Positions 1 through 8,036 of a stretch of 64,000 nt of DNA are shown in pieces. The DNA comes from Patagioenas fasciata (lineage: Eukaryota > Chordata > Aves > Columbiformes > Columbidae). Below the pieces are notes generated by a model that was not told the DNA's origin, made no database searches, and worked only from the letters and a program-made list of their open reading frames with translations. The DNA is taken from assembly GCF_037038585.1 (NCBI RefSeq), contig NW_027288575.1, positions 124,001-188,000 of the forward strand, given 5' to 3'. Position numbers and translations under genes: made by a program. The number at the start of each line of letters is the position of its first letter. The stretch's first letter is position 1.

Positions 1-263
1 CCGTAAGGAGCTCCAGCCGGCAGGTTTCTCTCCCCTGTGCCCGGGACTGAGGAGACGCCGCCTCCTCCTGCTGCCGCCTCGCCCGTTCCCCTCGCAGCGG
101 GGCCGCCCCGGGAGAGCCGGGCGCCTCTTTTTTTCCCGGCGGCTCGTCCGACCGCTGCCCCCCCTTTCTGACGGGCACGACCTCGGTCGCAGCGGCAGCG
201 CCCCCCTCTTACCCGCGGCACGGGCACCGGGCGCCGCTCCCCAGCTGCAGTTCCGGGCTGTGG

Positions 264-278
264 CCACCAGAGGGCAGC
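264..278 (+). promoter_or_regulatory. CTCF-type core motif (full consensus match)
   Basis: The 15-mer ccaccagagggcagc fits the vertebrate CTCF core CCASYAGRKGGCRSY at every position. It lies in CpG-rich DNA just past the promoter-like NF-Y cluster of the (unseen) preceding unit. Unit 1 is the only copy with the full match; the other clean copies read C at the position of G272. Binding is inferred from the motif alone. Confidence 0.6.
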
Positions 279-460
279 ACCGAGCGCGGTCACGCAGCGC
301 CCCCGGGCCCCGCAGCGCGGGCGCTTTTTCTTGACCCGTGGGCAGCCCGAGCTCCCCGAACGCGCTTTCCCAGAGCCGCGCACATGGCAGACACACTGAT
401 AAAAGATAATAGCCCGACATTGCTAAAATGTTTTTTTTTCCTAAAGATGCCTTCTATCCT

Positions 461-505
461 AATAAAATACATTGCCTCTCCCTGTGCCCCGTGTCTTGTC
501 TGCAG
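461..505 (+). other. AATAAA overlapping a strong splice-acceptor-like tract
   Basis: A plus-strand AATAAA at 461-466 is followed by a pyrimidine-rich stretch ending in tgtctgcag (AG at 504-505). A branch-point-like ctaat lies just upstream. The segment could serve as a 3' splice site for a transcript starting in island A, or as a poly(A) site. No coding exon can be recognised downstream. Confidence 0.3.
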
Positions 506-961
506 CAGTAACTCGGCTCGCCCGCAGCTGTGGCAGCTCTGCTGCTGCTACAGGGTCAGTTCCAGCCCTTACCCTCGGCTGAGCAGCAGCCGGGCAGGCG
601 CTGCTGCTCTGGGCGCTGCGCATCCTTCAGGAACGGTTCTCAAACGATCCTGTGCAACGATGTCCAGAGCCAGGACCCCCGCGGCGGGGGGACAGGAGCA
701 CACGGCCGGGCCCGTCCCGGCTCGGGGCTGTTTCCGCAGTCGCTGTGAGCTGATCCGTGAGCTGGAACCAACCTCCCCATGCCCCGGCCCGGCCCTTTGT
801 CCCCGGCTTTCCCAGGGCAGCGCAGCGGGCTGGGTCACACCAACTGTTCTCTGCTGGCACCACCCAGCCGGGTCACCTGTGTCTGCGGTTGTGGGGACAC
901 CCCACGGGCTCCCTGGAAACGGACATCACAGCACTGAGAGGGGGCGTTCAGGAGCCTCTGC

Positions 962-1060
962 GCTTTTGGGTTGGTTTGTTTGGGGTTTTTTTCCTTTTGT
1001 TGTTTTGATCGTTAGCTTCTTGTTGCTGGTTGGTTTGTTTTTAAGCTGTTATTCTATATA
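962..1060 (+). repeat. G/T-rich low-complexity stretch
   Basis: About 100 bases almost free of A, with repeated ggtttgtt and T-runs, at the border between the CpG-rich block and AT-richer DNA. Confidence 0.6.
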
Positions 1061-1755
1061 GCTCATCCATGGTGCTTATAGAGCATGGGTAAATCTACCC
1101 TGCTTCCTCACAGGAGACAACCATCTCGCTTTACAACAGGTGATTGAATCTGCTATAGAAAAGTTCAACCACCTCCTGTACAGCAAAGGATAAAAGAAAG
1201 TATGGATTTTTGTTGCATCTAATCCACAATGCAAGTACCCATTAACAATACATTAGCAGTGGGTTCCTTCAAATATTCACAGTGAAGGTAGTTCCTGGCA
1301 CGATTGTATTAGCGTTCTTACTATTTTACGGGAGAAACACAGGGCACAGCTGATTTTGCCCACGTGCAGCGCAGTGATCACACGGGTGCGGTGAACCGGG
1401 TGGAAGGCCCTAGAAAAGGAAAATCAGCCTCCGTGTGCAGGGCCAAAACAGAAATCCTTTTCAAACTGTGCCATTTTAAAAAGCTACCAGGGGTATAAAG
1501 CAGAAAAAAGAGCAGTGAATGTGTATAATGACACAATTAGATGGTTCTCCAGTTTCATGATGTGCTCTTTTACTAACAGTGTCTGCTGGAGTGGATACCC
1601 TGGACACCAACAAGCGGGTCCTGGTGCTGTGCCCATGGCGATTCATCCACTGTGGCCGTGGGTGTCAGGCCCTGATACAATAGACACAAAACCTTGGGAG
1701 GGAGGTGATCACAGTAGAACGCTTAGAGATAATGGGCTAGCAGACTTGGTTTAAT
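1061..1755. other. Unassigned, moderately AT-rich segment
   Basis: Both strands lack a convincing coding region. The few open stretches are short and carry no motif I recognise. It may be host intron or intergenic sequence captured when the unit formed. Confidence 0.4.
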
Positions 1756-1756
1756 C

Positions 1757-1868
1757 TTTATTTAAAAATACACATGGCTGCTGTCTTTTCTACAGTTTAG
1801 GTAGGACGGGCTCCAATATCTCTATGAATTACAATACATGACAAAAATTAAAGGGGGAAAGCTTTATT
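1757..1868 (-). terminator. Two minus-strand poly(A) signals
   Basis: On the minus strand AATAAA occurs at 1868-1863 and again at 1762-1757. The first follows the stop of the open stretch 1889-2116 by about 20 bases, the order expected at the 3' end of a transcript. In AT-rich DNA this may be chance. Confidence 0.35.
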
Positions 1869-1888
1869 TTTACAATGGTAAATACAGT

Positions 1889-2116
1889 CTAAATCGTAAT
1901 TTGGGAAACAGATAAAGGGGTGTAGCAAATGAGGCACAGACGATCCTGTTTTATCTCAGAAGGCTTTGGCGTATTTACAGCTTTAGGCACAGCGTGTCCA
2001 ATCCCGTATAAAATGCACTGTCCATACCAATTCAGCCTGTCCCCCGATATAAGGACATCAGGATGCCACCCTGCATTCACCAAGGGACAATCCTGATCTA
2101 ATGTTCTCTGTGTATT
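1889..2116 (-). other. Unrecognised minus-strand open stretch, about 75 codons
   Basis: An open frame with non-low-complexity residues, including the stretch GWHPDVLISGDRLNWYGQC, ends in TAG shortly before a poly(A) signal. It has no ATG near its left end, so if coding it would be part of an exon. It lies downstream, on the same strand, of the gag-like fossil at 2320-2460, so it may be further retroviral debris. I cannot assign a family. Confidence 0.25.
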
Positions 2117-2320
2117 CTACACCAATATCTGTTCGTCAACAAACCTTTTACTGGTTTCAATTTCTTTCTCTGATTATCCTTTTTCAAATACAATGCGTAT
2201 GTAACATTTTGTATTGTGTAATATGCATTATATAATAGACAATATATGATTTAAAACATATCTCATTATATATTACATGTAGTGCATTACTATACTACAC
2301 ATCTCGGGTATACCCACCCA
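2117..2320. other. AT-rich block
   Basis: About 200 bases very rich in A and T with many TATA-like and attata words. No gene or clean repeat is seen. Confidence 0.6.
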
Positions 2321-2532
2321 GACCTGTGCAGCATATTAATATTATTTACAGTGGCCACCATTAATTACAATATTCCCTGGTTGCTGTTCCCCAGGGAGTC
2401 AAACGATCCTTTTCCAATGTCACAAAACACAGCCCGGGGGGGATTTCTTCCGAATCGCTCCTGTCCATTGTCCACTACCTATTTCACAATCACAATAACA
2501 GACAATTGGTGAACCATAAGTATTGGACTACA

Positions 2533-2630
2533 AAATCACCCAAGACACAAGTAACAACAACAACAAATCACTAAAGACACAAACAATCATACAATTGCTA
2601 AGGCACAAACAGCAAAATCACTAAAGGTAC
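2533..2630. repeat. Degenerate short tandem motif, 22-32 bp spacing
   Basis: The words aaatcac/aattgct followed by (c)aagacacaa-like sequence start at 2533, 2565, 2593 and 2615. They lie in the leader of fossil 1. Confidence 0.5.
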
Positions 2631-2935
2631 CTTTACCAAATTACTATTCCCTCGTTTTTCTCTTTTATTTATTGTTTTCTCATTTTCCTCTTTGGTTTTT
2701 TATTTCTTTTTAATTTACCCAATTTACCAAAACGCGCAGACCCAACGCGCTGGTGTCGCCCACGTCTCGCGCAGGCAGCCTGCAAACAAACCAGACTATG
2801 AAAGTGCCTTATCTCATTGATGGGGTTTTACCCACGTCCCGAGCTGGCCCGAGGATCCGTGATCCCTTCCGGGAATTCCCCGGTGCCGGCACAAGGTCCC
2901 AGAGATCCTGGGGTCCACGGGAGGTCAGGCAGATT

Positions 2936-2953
2936 ATCCCATCCTCGTCGCCA
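2936..2953 (-). other. Retroviral primer-binding site, tRNA-Ser(GCU) type
   Basis: The minus strand reads TGGCGACGAGGATGGGAT. This is complementary over 18 nt to the 3' end of vertebrate tRNA-Ser(GCU) including its CCA, as I remember that tRNA. Its place directly after an R/U5-like segment with a poly(A) signal supports the call. It fixes the orientation (minus) and the 5' LTR nature of the flanking piece. Confidence 0.8.
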
Positions 2954-2986
2954 GAAAACGATACCGAAAAGTCGGCAAACAGACTC

Positions 2987-3012
2987 TTTAACACTGTTTT
3001 GAAAGTGTTAAA
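2987..3012 (-). other. Perfect 9-bp hairpin in the LTR R region
   Basis: tttaacact (2987-2995) and agtgttaaa (3004-3012) are exact reverse complements around an 8-base loop, just downstream on the minus strand of the poly(A) signal. The related LTR at 5783-6160 keeps a weaker version. Confidence 0.55.
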
Positions 3013-3104
3013 AAGCAGGCACTTTTATTACGGCGCGCTGGGCACTCGGGGGATCGCTCCTCTAATCCAGCGTGCGTTCCGCTTTCCTCTGGTTTTACAT
3101 ATCC

Positions 3105-3990
3105 TGGAACTCCTGAAACAGCAAAACACGCCAACCACTGTTTACAGACGTCCCGTGCTCTTTCACCAGTGCGTGCAGCCGCAACGAGAAATCTGGAATG
3201 AGCGTCTACAGAAACACATACGTATTTACCCAATTCAGAACAACGCGTTACATCAGCTGGCCGTACTTGTCAGTAATCCCTCCTGGATTAACACCCTCTT
3301 TGGATGGCACGGGTGCCGACTGTTGGCAATCAGGGCAGGACATAAGAACGCTCCTGGCCTGATCCGTTGTAATTTGAAATTGTCGTTTTAACGACTTTGC
3401 ATTCTGGTGAAAGAGTTGATGTGATAATTTAGCTTGCTCCAAGGCTTTAGACACAGTAAGCGGCACAGCTCGTGCATCGGCCCTCCTATTGCCTTCCGCA
3501 AGAGGTCCTGGAAGGGCAGCGCGAGAGCGGATGTGCGCTGCATAAAAACCATGACGCCTATGATTTATTAGGAACCATAGCATTCTCAATCCAGCCATCA
3601 AAAGAGGATCATCCTCTTCCTTAAGAAAAGAAGCTTCCAGGCGGTTAAGTATGCCAGCTGCATAATGAGTCAGTTACAACATTCAAAGGCTCATTACAGA
3701 ACACTCAAAAGCGATCCTAACAGCTGTCAGCTCAAGAACTTGTTTGACCCTTGGTCTCCTTTTTCTACCTTGTGTTTGCAACACTGGGTATCTGAGTTTA
3801 GCCATGTAATTACAACTTTACGTGAGCAACCAGAGGCATCGGTAAATTCAGTCTTGTCGTTGCTGACAGCAGCACTTGCCATACAACGGTAAATTACCAA
3901 TTTCAGCCCACAGTTTATGTTGAGGGTAATAAACTGATATGTTCCCTGCGTATGTTGCCAATGCAATCTGGAAATTCACATCTTCAGTTA
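3105..3990 (-). pseudogene. ERV pol remnant: RNase H and integrase N-terminal/core
   Basis: A fossil. Recognisable patches on the minus strand are an RNase H-like TDASG patch near 3850, the RNase H end with PGPLAEGN (near 3505), the integrase zinc-binding HxxxH (SHQLFHQN, near 3420-3405) and CxxC (CPDC, near 3337-3326), and a core patch VSVDAHSRFLVA near 3210. The family is ERVK-like. The remnant stops inside the integrase core at the junction with the LTR of fossil 1. Confidence 0.8.
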
Positions 3991-4289
3991 ATTACCATTG
4001 TAACTTCACCTTTGTTCTAGGAACAAATACACCTTCAGGTCTATCCAATACATAGCATATAAACATTCCCTGCCTTTAATTATTGGTTTTGAATACATTT
4101 CTTTTATTATCCAAACTGTTTCCATTAGCGCGTGAGCTAGAAAAACCCATACTGCCCCAATCACCTTTCTCCTTCCTTGAGCTCTCCTGACCTGTGGTTC
4201 CACCACCCGTGTCTTCTTTCTGGGGCCCTCTTGACTCACAGGTGCGCTCCAACCCTCCTTCTCGATCACTCTTCCTCACAGGTTCGCCT

Positions 4290-4488
4290 CCTTCCGGGTG
4301 CAGCACCGCGCTTTGCGCACAGGCTTTCCTTCCTTGTCCAATTTATACAATGGCCTCTGCTCACAAGATTTCATCAAGGTTTCTCTATTCACATTATCAC
4401 CAGGTGGTTCCTCAATCTCTTTCCTGTGAGCTAAAATACACCCGAACGGGCTCTTTTTCAGAATACCGCTACTACGCCGTCCTCCCAT
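4290..4488 (-). pseudogene. ERV gag matrix-like remnant
   Basis: A fossil. The stretch with SPFGCILAH, then NRETLMKSC and PLYKL, has the pattern of avian ERV matrix domains, and a related copy exists in fossil 1 (about 2330-2460). Its position after an LTR and leader supports gag. The family assignment is from memory of such sequences, so moderate. Confidence 0.5.
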
Positions 4489-5200
4489 TACGCGTCACAC
4501 GGAACGACACGGCTCATCTTGTAACAAATACGAGCAAATAACTATTAACACCTACAGCAGTACTCCACAGATAATACTCAAACCTACCCACGACACACCG
4601 CCCTCACAAGTTGTACTCCAAGTTTATCCCACCGTCTCCAAAACAAAACAATTCCGGTACCCAGCTCAAATCTCTCTAACACTCAGCACCGCAATTAGGA
4701 CACTCTGCAACACAGATGGCTCCACAACGCTCACACTCCTTGCAAGTTAAAGCCACAGCAGCTCCTGCTGTAGTTTTCGGTGTTCAAGTGCATAGTCAGA
4801 ACCAAGGCACATCCAAGAATTAAACCCAACTACGGTACGCTTCACGGCTACATACAGAGCCAGCTTTGCACCACAACGGAGCACGGGAACAACCAACACC
4901 AAAAGCTGGCCGCACAAACAACTCCACAGCAACTACTGTATACCTCTAAGGTGCTCGCAACCCCGTCCACGCTATCCTGCCGAAATTCCGTACCACGACT
5001 TACGGACAGTTCGCGAGCACGTGACCGGTCCCAAATTTCAGAGAAGAAACACTTCTCACCAGAGGTCCTCGTCCGTCCCCGCGGCGATCCGACCGAGACG
5101 AGGAGTCTCTCCAGAGACATCCCCGGGGTGCGCCAAGAGAGTCCTCGGCTCCACGGGCCCTGCGGCCGGACAGAGCGGGTCCTCCGGCTGGCTCACCGGC

Positions 5201-5533
5201 TGAAACGGGGAAAGAAACGGGACGGCAGAGTCAGCAGCACTGCTAAGCCACGTTCTTTATTTCATTTGACGATGTTAGTTATAATTGTTTAGTTTCTCGC
5301 TGACAATACATCTGTTAATTATTAGTCAAATATAAACTAAGCTCTCAGCTTCTAAACAACGTGTTACTTAACCTTCCATCTCCCTCTTGTCGTGCAGAAG
5401 GATCTAAAAGGTGAAAAATATCCCCTCATCGTGCAGGCGGTCAGAAAGCATTTACCTCATGTCAACTGGTTAATGACGGGTACACCTTCTATAACTTCAT
5501 CGCAGTATACGTTAACTTGGCAGCTTCTCTTCA
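5201..5533 (-). mobile_element. ERV LTR, copy A (5' LTR of fossil 2)
   Basis: On the minus strand it begins TGAAGAGAAGC and ends CCGTTTCA, giving TG...CA ends over 333 bp, with AATAAA about 70 bases before the end. It is a diverged relative (roughly 10% by eye over the shared 270 bp) of the LTR at 8037-8509 in the same unit. The true 3' edge may extend some 60 bases further into the leader. Confidence 0.65.
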
Positions 5534-5539
5534 AAAGCG

Positions 5540-5780
5540 AGAAGAGAAAAAAGGGACAGGGCTCTGAAAAAACAAGGCAGAGATCAAAGCAGCGGGGGGG
5601 ACAGAGGAAAAGAGGCCGGAAGAGCACCAGGAACAGGGCACAGAAAGAAACAAATCGGCGCGGCGGCAGCGGCGCGGAGACGGAGGAAAAAAACCCGGCA
5701 CGGTCAACGGGACAGAGAGGAACGCGACCACGGGCAGGGAGCGGGACACGGGGACACGGCGAGGAACCACGGGACGCGGA
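5540..5780 (+). repeat. Purine-rich block 1
   Basis: About 240 bases strongly biased to A and G on the plus strand, with irregular gggacagag and ggaac(a/g)gg words. It sits between two LTR remnants and resembles the longer block at 6340-6740, so an LTR may have inserted into one original purine tract. Confidence 0.6.
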
Positions 5781-5782
5781 GA

Positions 5783-6160
5783 GATACCAAAAAGTCGGCA
5801 AAAAAGACTCTCTAACGCTGTTCTGAAAGTGTTGAACGGCGGGCAATTTCAATACAGCGCACCGCACGCTCAGAGGATGGCCCCTGTATTTGAGCGTACG
5901 TGTGGTTCACGCTTCTTGGTATTCTTTACATACACCTATTGCATATTCATTTGCTTCTACCGCTTAGTTAGTGCATTAAACAGAAGTTCTTTCCATAACC
6001 CCACCCTTCGCTGGCAGTCCATCTCTGGTATGCCAGTGTCCATCAAGGGTCTCCAGCGGTCCCCGGTGCCCCTGCAGCCCGGTGCCCCCTGCCCCGGTGT
6101 TGGCTCCTCGACCTCATGTCTTGAGCACGCCCGCTGTCATTTTGTGCTGCTACTCAAGTA
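5783..6160 (-). mobile_element. ERV LTR remnant related to fossil 1 LTR
   Basis: From 5783 to about 5950 it aligns with 2960-3110: gatacc, aaagtcggcaaa, ctctaacgctgtt, gaaagtgtt and the CpG-rich stretch beyond. On the minus strand the upstream part holds ATGAATATGCAATAGG, a word I associate with passerine ERV LTRs. The upper boundary is uncertain. No primer-binding site follows it, so it is solo or truncated. Confidence 0.6.
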
Positions 6161-6340
6161 GCTCCTTCTCCATTTAGTGGAACGTCCCATTTTCCCAGCC
6201 TGCGAGCCAACGACATCCCGCTTTGCCCCACCTCCAGTCCCTACAGAGCTAGTGTTTCTCTGTTAGGTTTCTGTTCCGTTAGGCCTGGTCTTGCTGCCTT
6301 ATGCCAAGGGCTTTCTACAAGATTTTTGTTCCTCCTATCA
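6161..6340. other. Unassigned segment between LTR remnant and purine block
   Basis: About 180 bases with no recognised feature; it may be the outer part of the LTR or flanking host DNA. Confidence 0.3.
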
Positions 6341-6740
6341 ACGGGAAGCAAGAGAGAGGGCAACAGGCAAAAACGATGGCAGAGCGAGAGACCGCGGGGA
6401 ACACAGGGGCTTGGAGGAAGAAAGAGAGGAATGAGGAGCCCCGCGGAGAGACGGAGGACAGGAAAAAAGAAAATAAAAAGAGAGAAAAAAAAACGGGGCG
6501 GCACAAAGGCTCAGAACGTGAACGAGGACGGGAACAGTGCCGTACGGAATGAAGAAAGCCGGCAACGCCGAGCACGACAAAGGCACAGAGAGAGAGACGG
6601 CGAAGGGAGGGAGGAAGGAAAGAGACAGAGCAGCACATACAGACACAGAGAGGAAACTAATGGCAGGGAAAAGAACGGGCCAGAGAAAGCGTGGGGAAAA
6701 AGGAGACGGAGGGGCAGGGAGGCACCAGGACACACAAGCC
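6340..6740 (+). repeat. Purine-rich block 2 (about 400 bp)
   Basis: Strong A/G bias on the plus strand over about 400 bases, with runs such as gagagaaaaaaaaac and repeated gagag, ggaaag and gacgg words. There is no regular period. The long frames here are Arg/Lys/Glu-rich on the plus strand and Ser/Leu/Phe-rich on the minus strand, a composition effect. Confidence 0.65.
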
Positions 6741-7730
6741 GGGGACGAGGCCCCGAGGGCCAGGGACTCACAGCGGCTCTCGCTTTCGGTGGCTGCCAGG
6801 AGGCTTCTAACAGCTCAGACGCTCCCGTCTCCTTCTCTCCTCCCTTCCTCTCCGGTAACTCGGGGCGCTCGGCCGTCCTCAGCCTAGGAGAACACGGTGG
6901 GGTGTCAGGGCTCCTACGAGACGAGGCTTCGGGGACATGGAGCCTCGCTGGCTCGCTCGCCAGGCAGCCGTCCCGCTCCAGGATACGCGCACGGACCCTG
7001 CCGCGCACGTTGGCCCCCGGCCCGCCGCACGCCGCGCAGAGGGAGCCTTCGCCACCCGGAGAGAGGGGCTCGCTCTCTCGCCCGCCGCAGGAAGCGGACG
7101 TTGGGCCGACGGCCCCGCATTTCTTCCTCTTTACCTCTCCCCAACCTCTCTGGCTCCAGCAGCAGCAGCCCCCGCCCACGCACGGGACGTGCTCCCCTGT
7201 CCCTTCTCCCGCCACGCTGCCAGACGAGCCTCGCCAGCCCGAGGCGGGCGCAGCCAACGGCATCCCCCGGGCTGGGAGCGAACGGCCACATCCTCAGCGC
7301 GGCCTCTGGGAGAGGGAGAGAAGAAGCAGCGGCCGTTAGCACCGTAGCTCACCCCTGCCCCAGCCTGCTCCTTCCGCAGGGGCCACCGGAGAGGTGCCGA
7401 GGGCCGGCTTGCCGCCTTCACGACGGGGCTTGGGAGCGGCCCAGGAACACGGGACGGGCTCGCAGGAGCTGCCGGAGCTGGGAGCGGCTGCACGGGGCGA
7501 GCGGGGCCGCGGGAGGAGGCTCGGGGGGAGCTCTGGCGAGCTGGGGACGCACCCGGCATCTGCCCCCGGCCGGCTGTCGCCTCCTGCTCCTCTGCCGCAC
7601 GCTGGGGACGGAGGACGGCGCCGCGTCTCCCACCTGGGCGCTGCTCCCCAGGTTCCATTCCCCGCCTGGGCTGGGGGGTCTGCTGAGCATCGGGCGTTCA
7701 CAGCTCCCCCTCAGAAACACAGAAATTCCA
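6740..7730. promoter_or_regulatory. CpG-rich block B
   Basis: GC-rich, CpG-dense segment of about 1 kb. A minus-strand donor-like GTGAGT lies at 6771-6766 and a plus-strand acceptor-like tract (cctgctccttccgcag) ends at 7379. Overlapping long frames in several phases on both strands are compositional. It could be a second promoter or a GC-rich exon cluster. Confidence 0.5.
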
Positions 7731-7923
7731 AATTAGAGTTCAGCCTCTGAAAAAAATAGAGCAGGAGAAAGCAGAGGAATTAGTCAGAAGAAGGGACAGG
7801 AGAGCAGCTGAGCTAACGGAGGATTCGAGGGAAACGGGCCACCCCAAAACACAAGGCATCCTCAAAAAACCAGAGCAACTGCAGCAACGCCAGACAGCAT
7901 TAAGACAAACTGACACCGTTTAG
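7687..7923 (+). other. Glu/Gln/Arg-rich open stretch, possible exon
   Basis: Open for 78 codons up to TAG at 7921-7923, with helical, charged composition (KKIEQEKAEELVRRRDRRAA, then QLQQRQTALRQ). An acceptor-like ctccccctcag ends at 7714. It has no start codon, so it would have to be spliced in. Coiled-coil-like by eye, no family recognised. Conservation between units says nothing, since the units are nearly identical throughout. Confidence 0.25.
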
Positions 7924-8036
7924 GACACGCTCAGCATAAAAGCAAACACATCCACCGGTGCAGGAAAGCATCTCGCCCCTTCCCCACAGCACCGCCACAG
8001 GACACAGCCCTGTGAGGCCACGGGATGGGCTCGTAC
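7924..8036. other. Short unassigned segment before the LTR
   Basis: No recognised feature. It may include leader-like sequence next to the LTR edge, since weak similarity to 5133-5200 can be seen. Confidence 0.3.

Larger units (their letters stand above)
1..960. promoter_or_regulatory. CpG-rich block, right part of island A
   Basis: Dense in CpG and GC-rich throughout; it is the continuation of the island that starts near 8684 in the preceding unit. It holds the CTCF-type motif and the acceptor-like site listed separately. Long open frames on both strands here are rich in Ala, Arg, Pro and Gly, as expected by chance in GC-rich DNA, and I do not call them genes. Confidence 0.7.
2320..3105 (-). 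mobile_element. Endogenous retrovirus fossil 1: LTR end, PBS, leader, gag start
   Basis: Read on the minus strand, this holds the R/U5 end of an LTR with an AATAAA signal (3029-3024), an 18-nt primer-binding site (2953-2936), an AT-rich leader and a remnant of a gag matrix region (about 2460-2330). That remnant resembles the matrix-like remnant at 4488-4290, including a YCN/WWPL-type patch. The element is truncated and carries many breaks. The LTR's upstream half is missing and its place is taken by the pol remnant of fossil 2. Confidence 0.75.
3105..5533 (-). mobile_element. Endogenous retrovirus fossil 2: LTR, leader, gag, rearranged pol
   Basis: Minus-strand order: LTR (5533-5201), leader (about 5200-4490), gag matrix-like remnant (4488-4290), an env-leader-like hydrophobic piece (about 4269-4006, weak), then RNase H and integrase parts of pol (about 3990-3105). 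Most of gag, protease and reverse transcriptase is absent, so the copy is internally deleted and rearranged, with many breaks. The pol motifs are those of ERVK/betaretrovirus-like elements. It is joined directly to the LTR piece of fossil 1. Confidence 0.75.

Noticed and set aside
5100-5150. Lys-type primer-binding site (TGGCGC on the minus strand) after LTR copy A
   Set aside because: Only about the first six bases agree with the lysine site; the rest does not match, and the distance from the LTR end is too large for the boundary I favour.
6511-7263. Minus-strand open frame of 250 codons
   Set aside because: The Ser/Leu-rich half mirrors the purine tract and the Gly/Arg-rich half mirrors CpG DNA; no recognised protein.
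6326-7339. Long plus-strand open frame (337 codons) rich in Arg, Glu and Lys
   Set aside because: It spans a purine-rich block and a CpG-rich block, has biased composition, overlaps equally long frames in other phases and shows no domain. It is a composition artefact.
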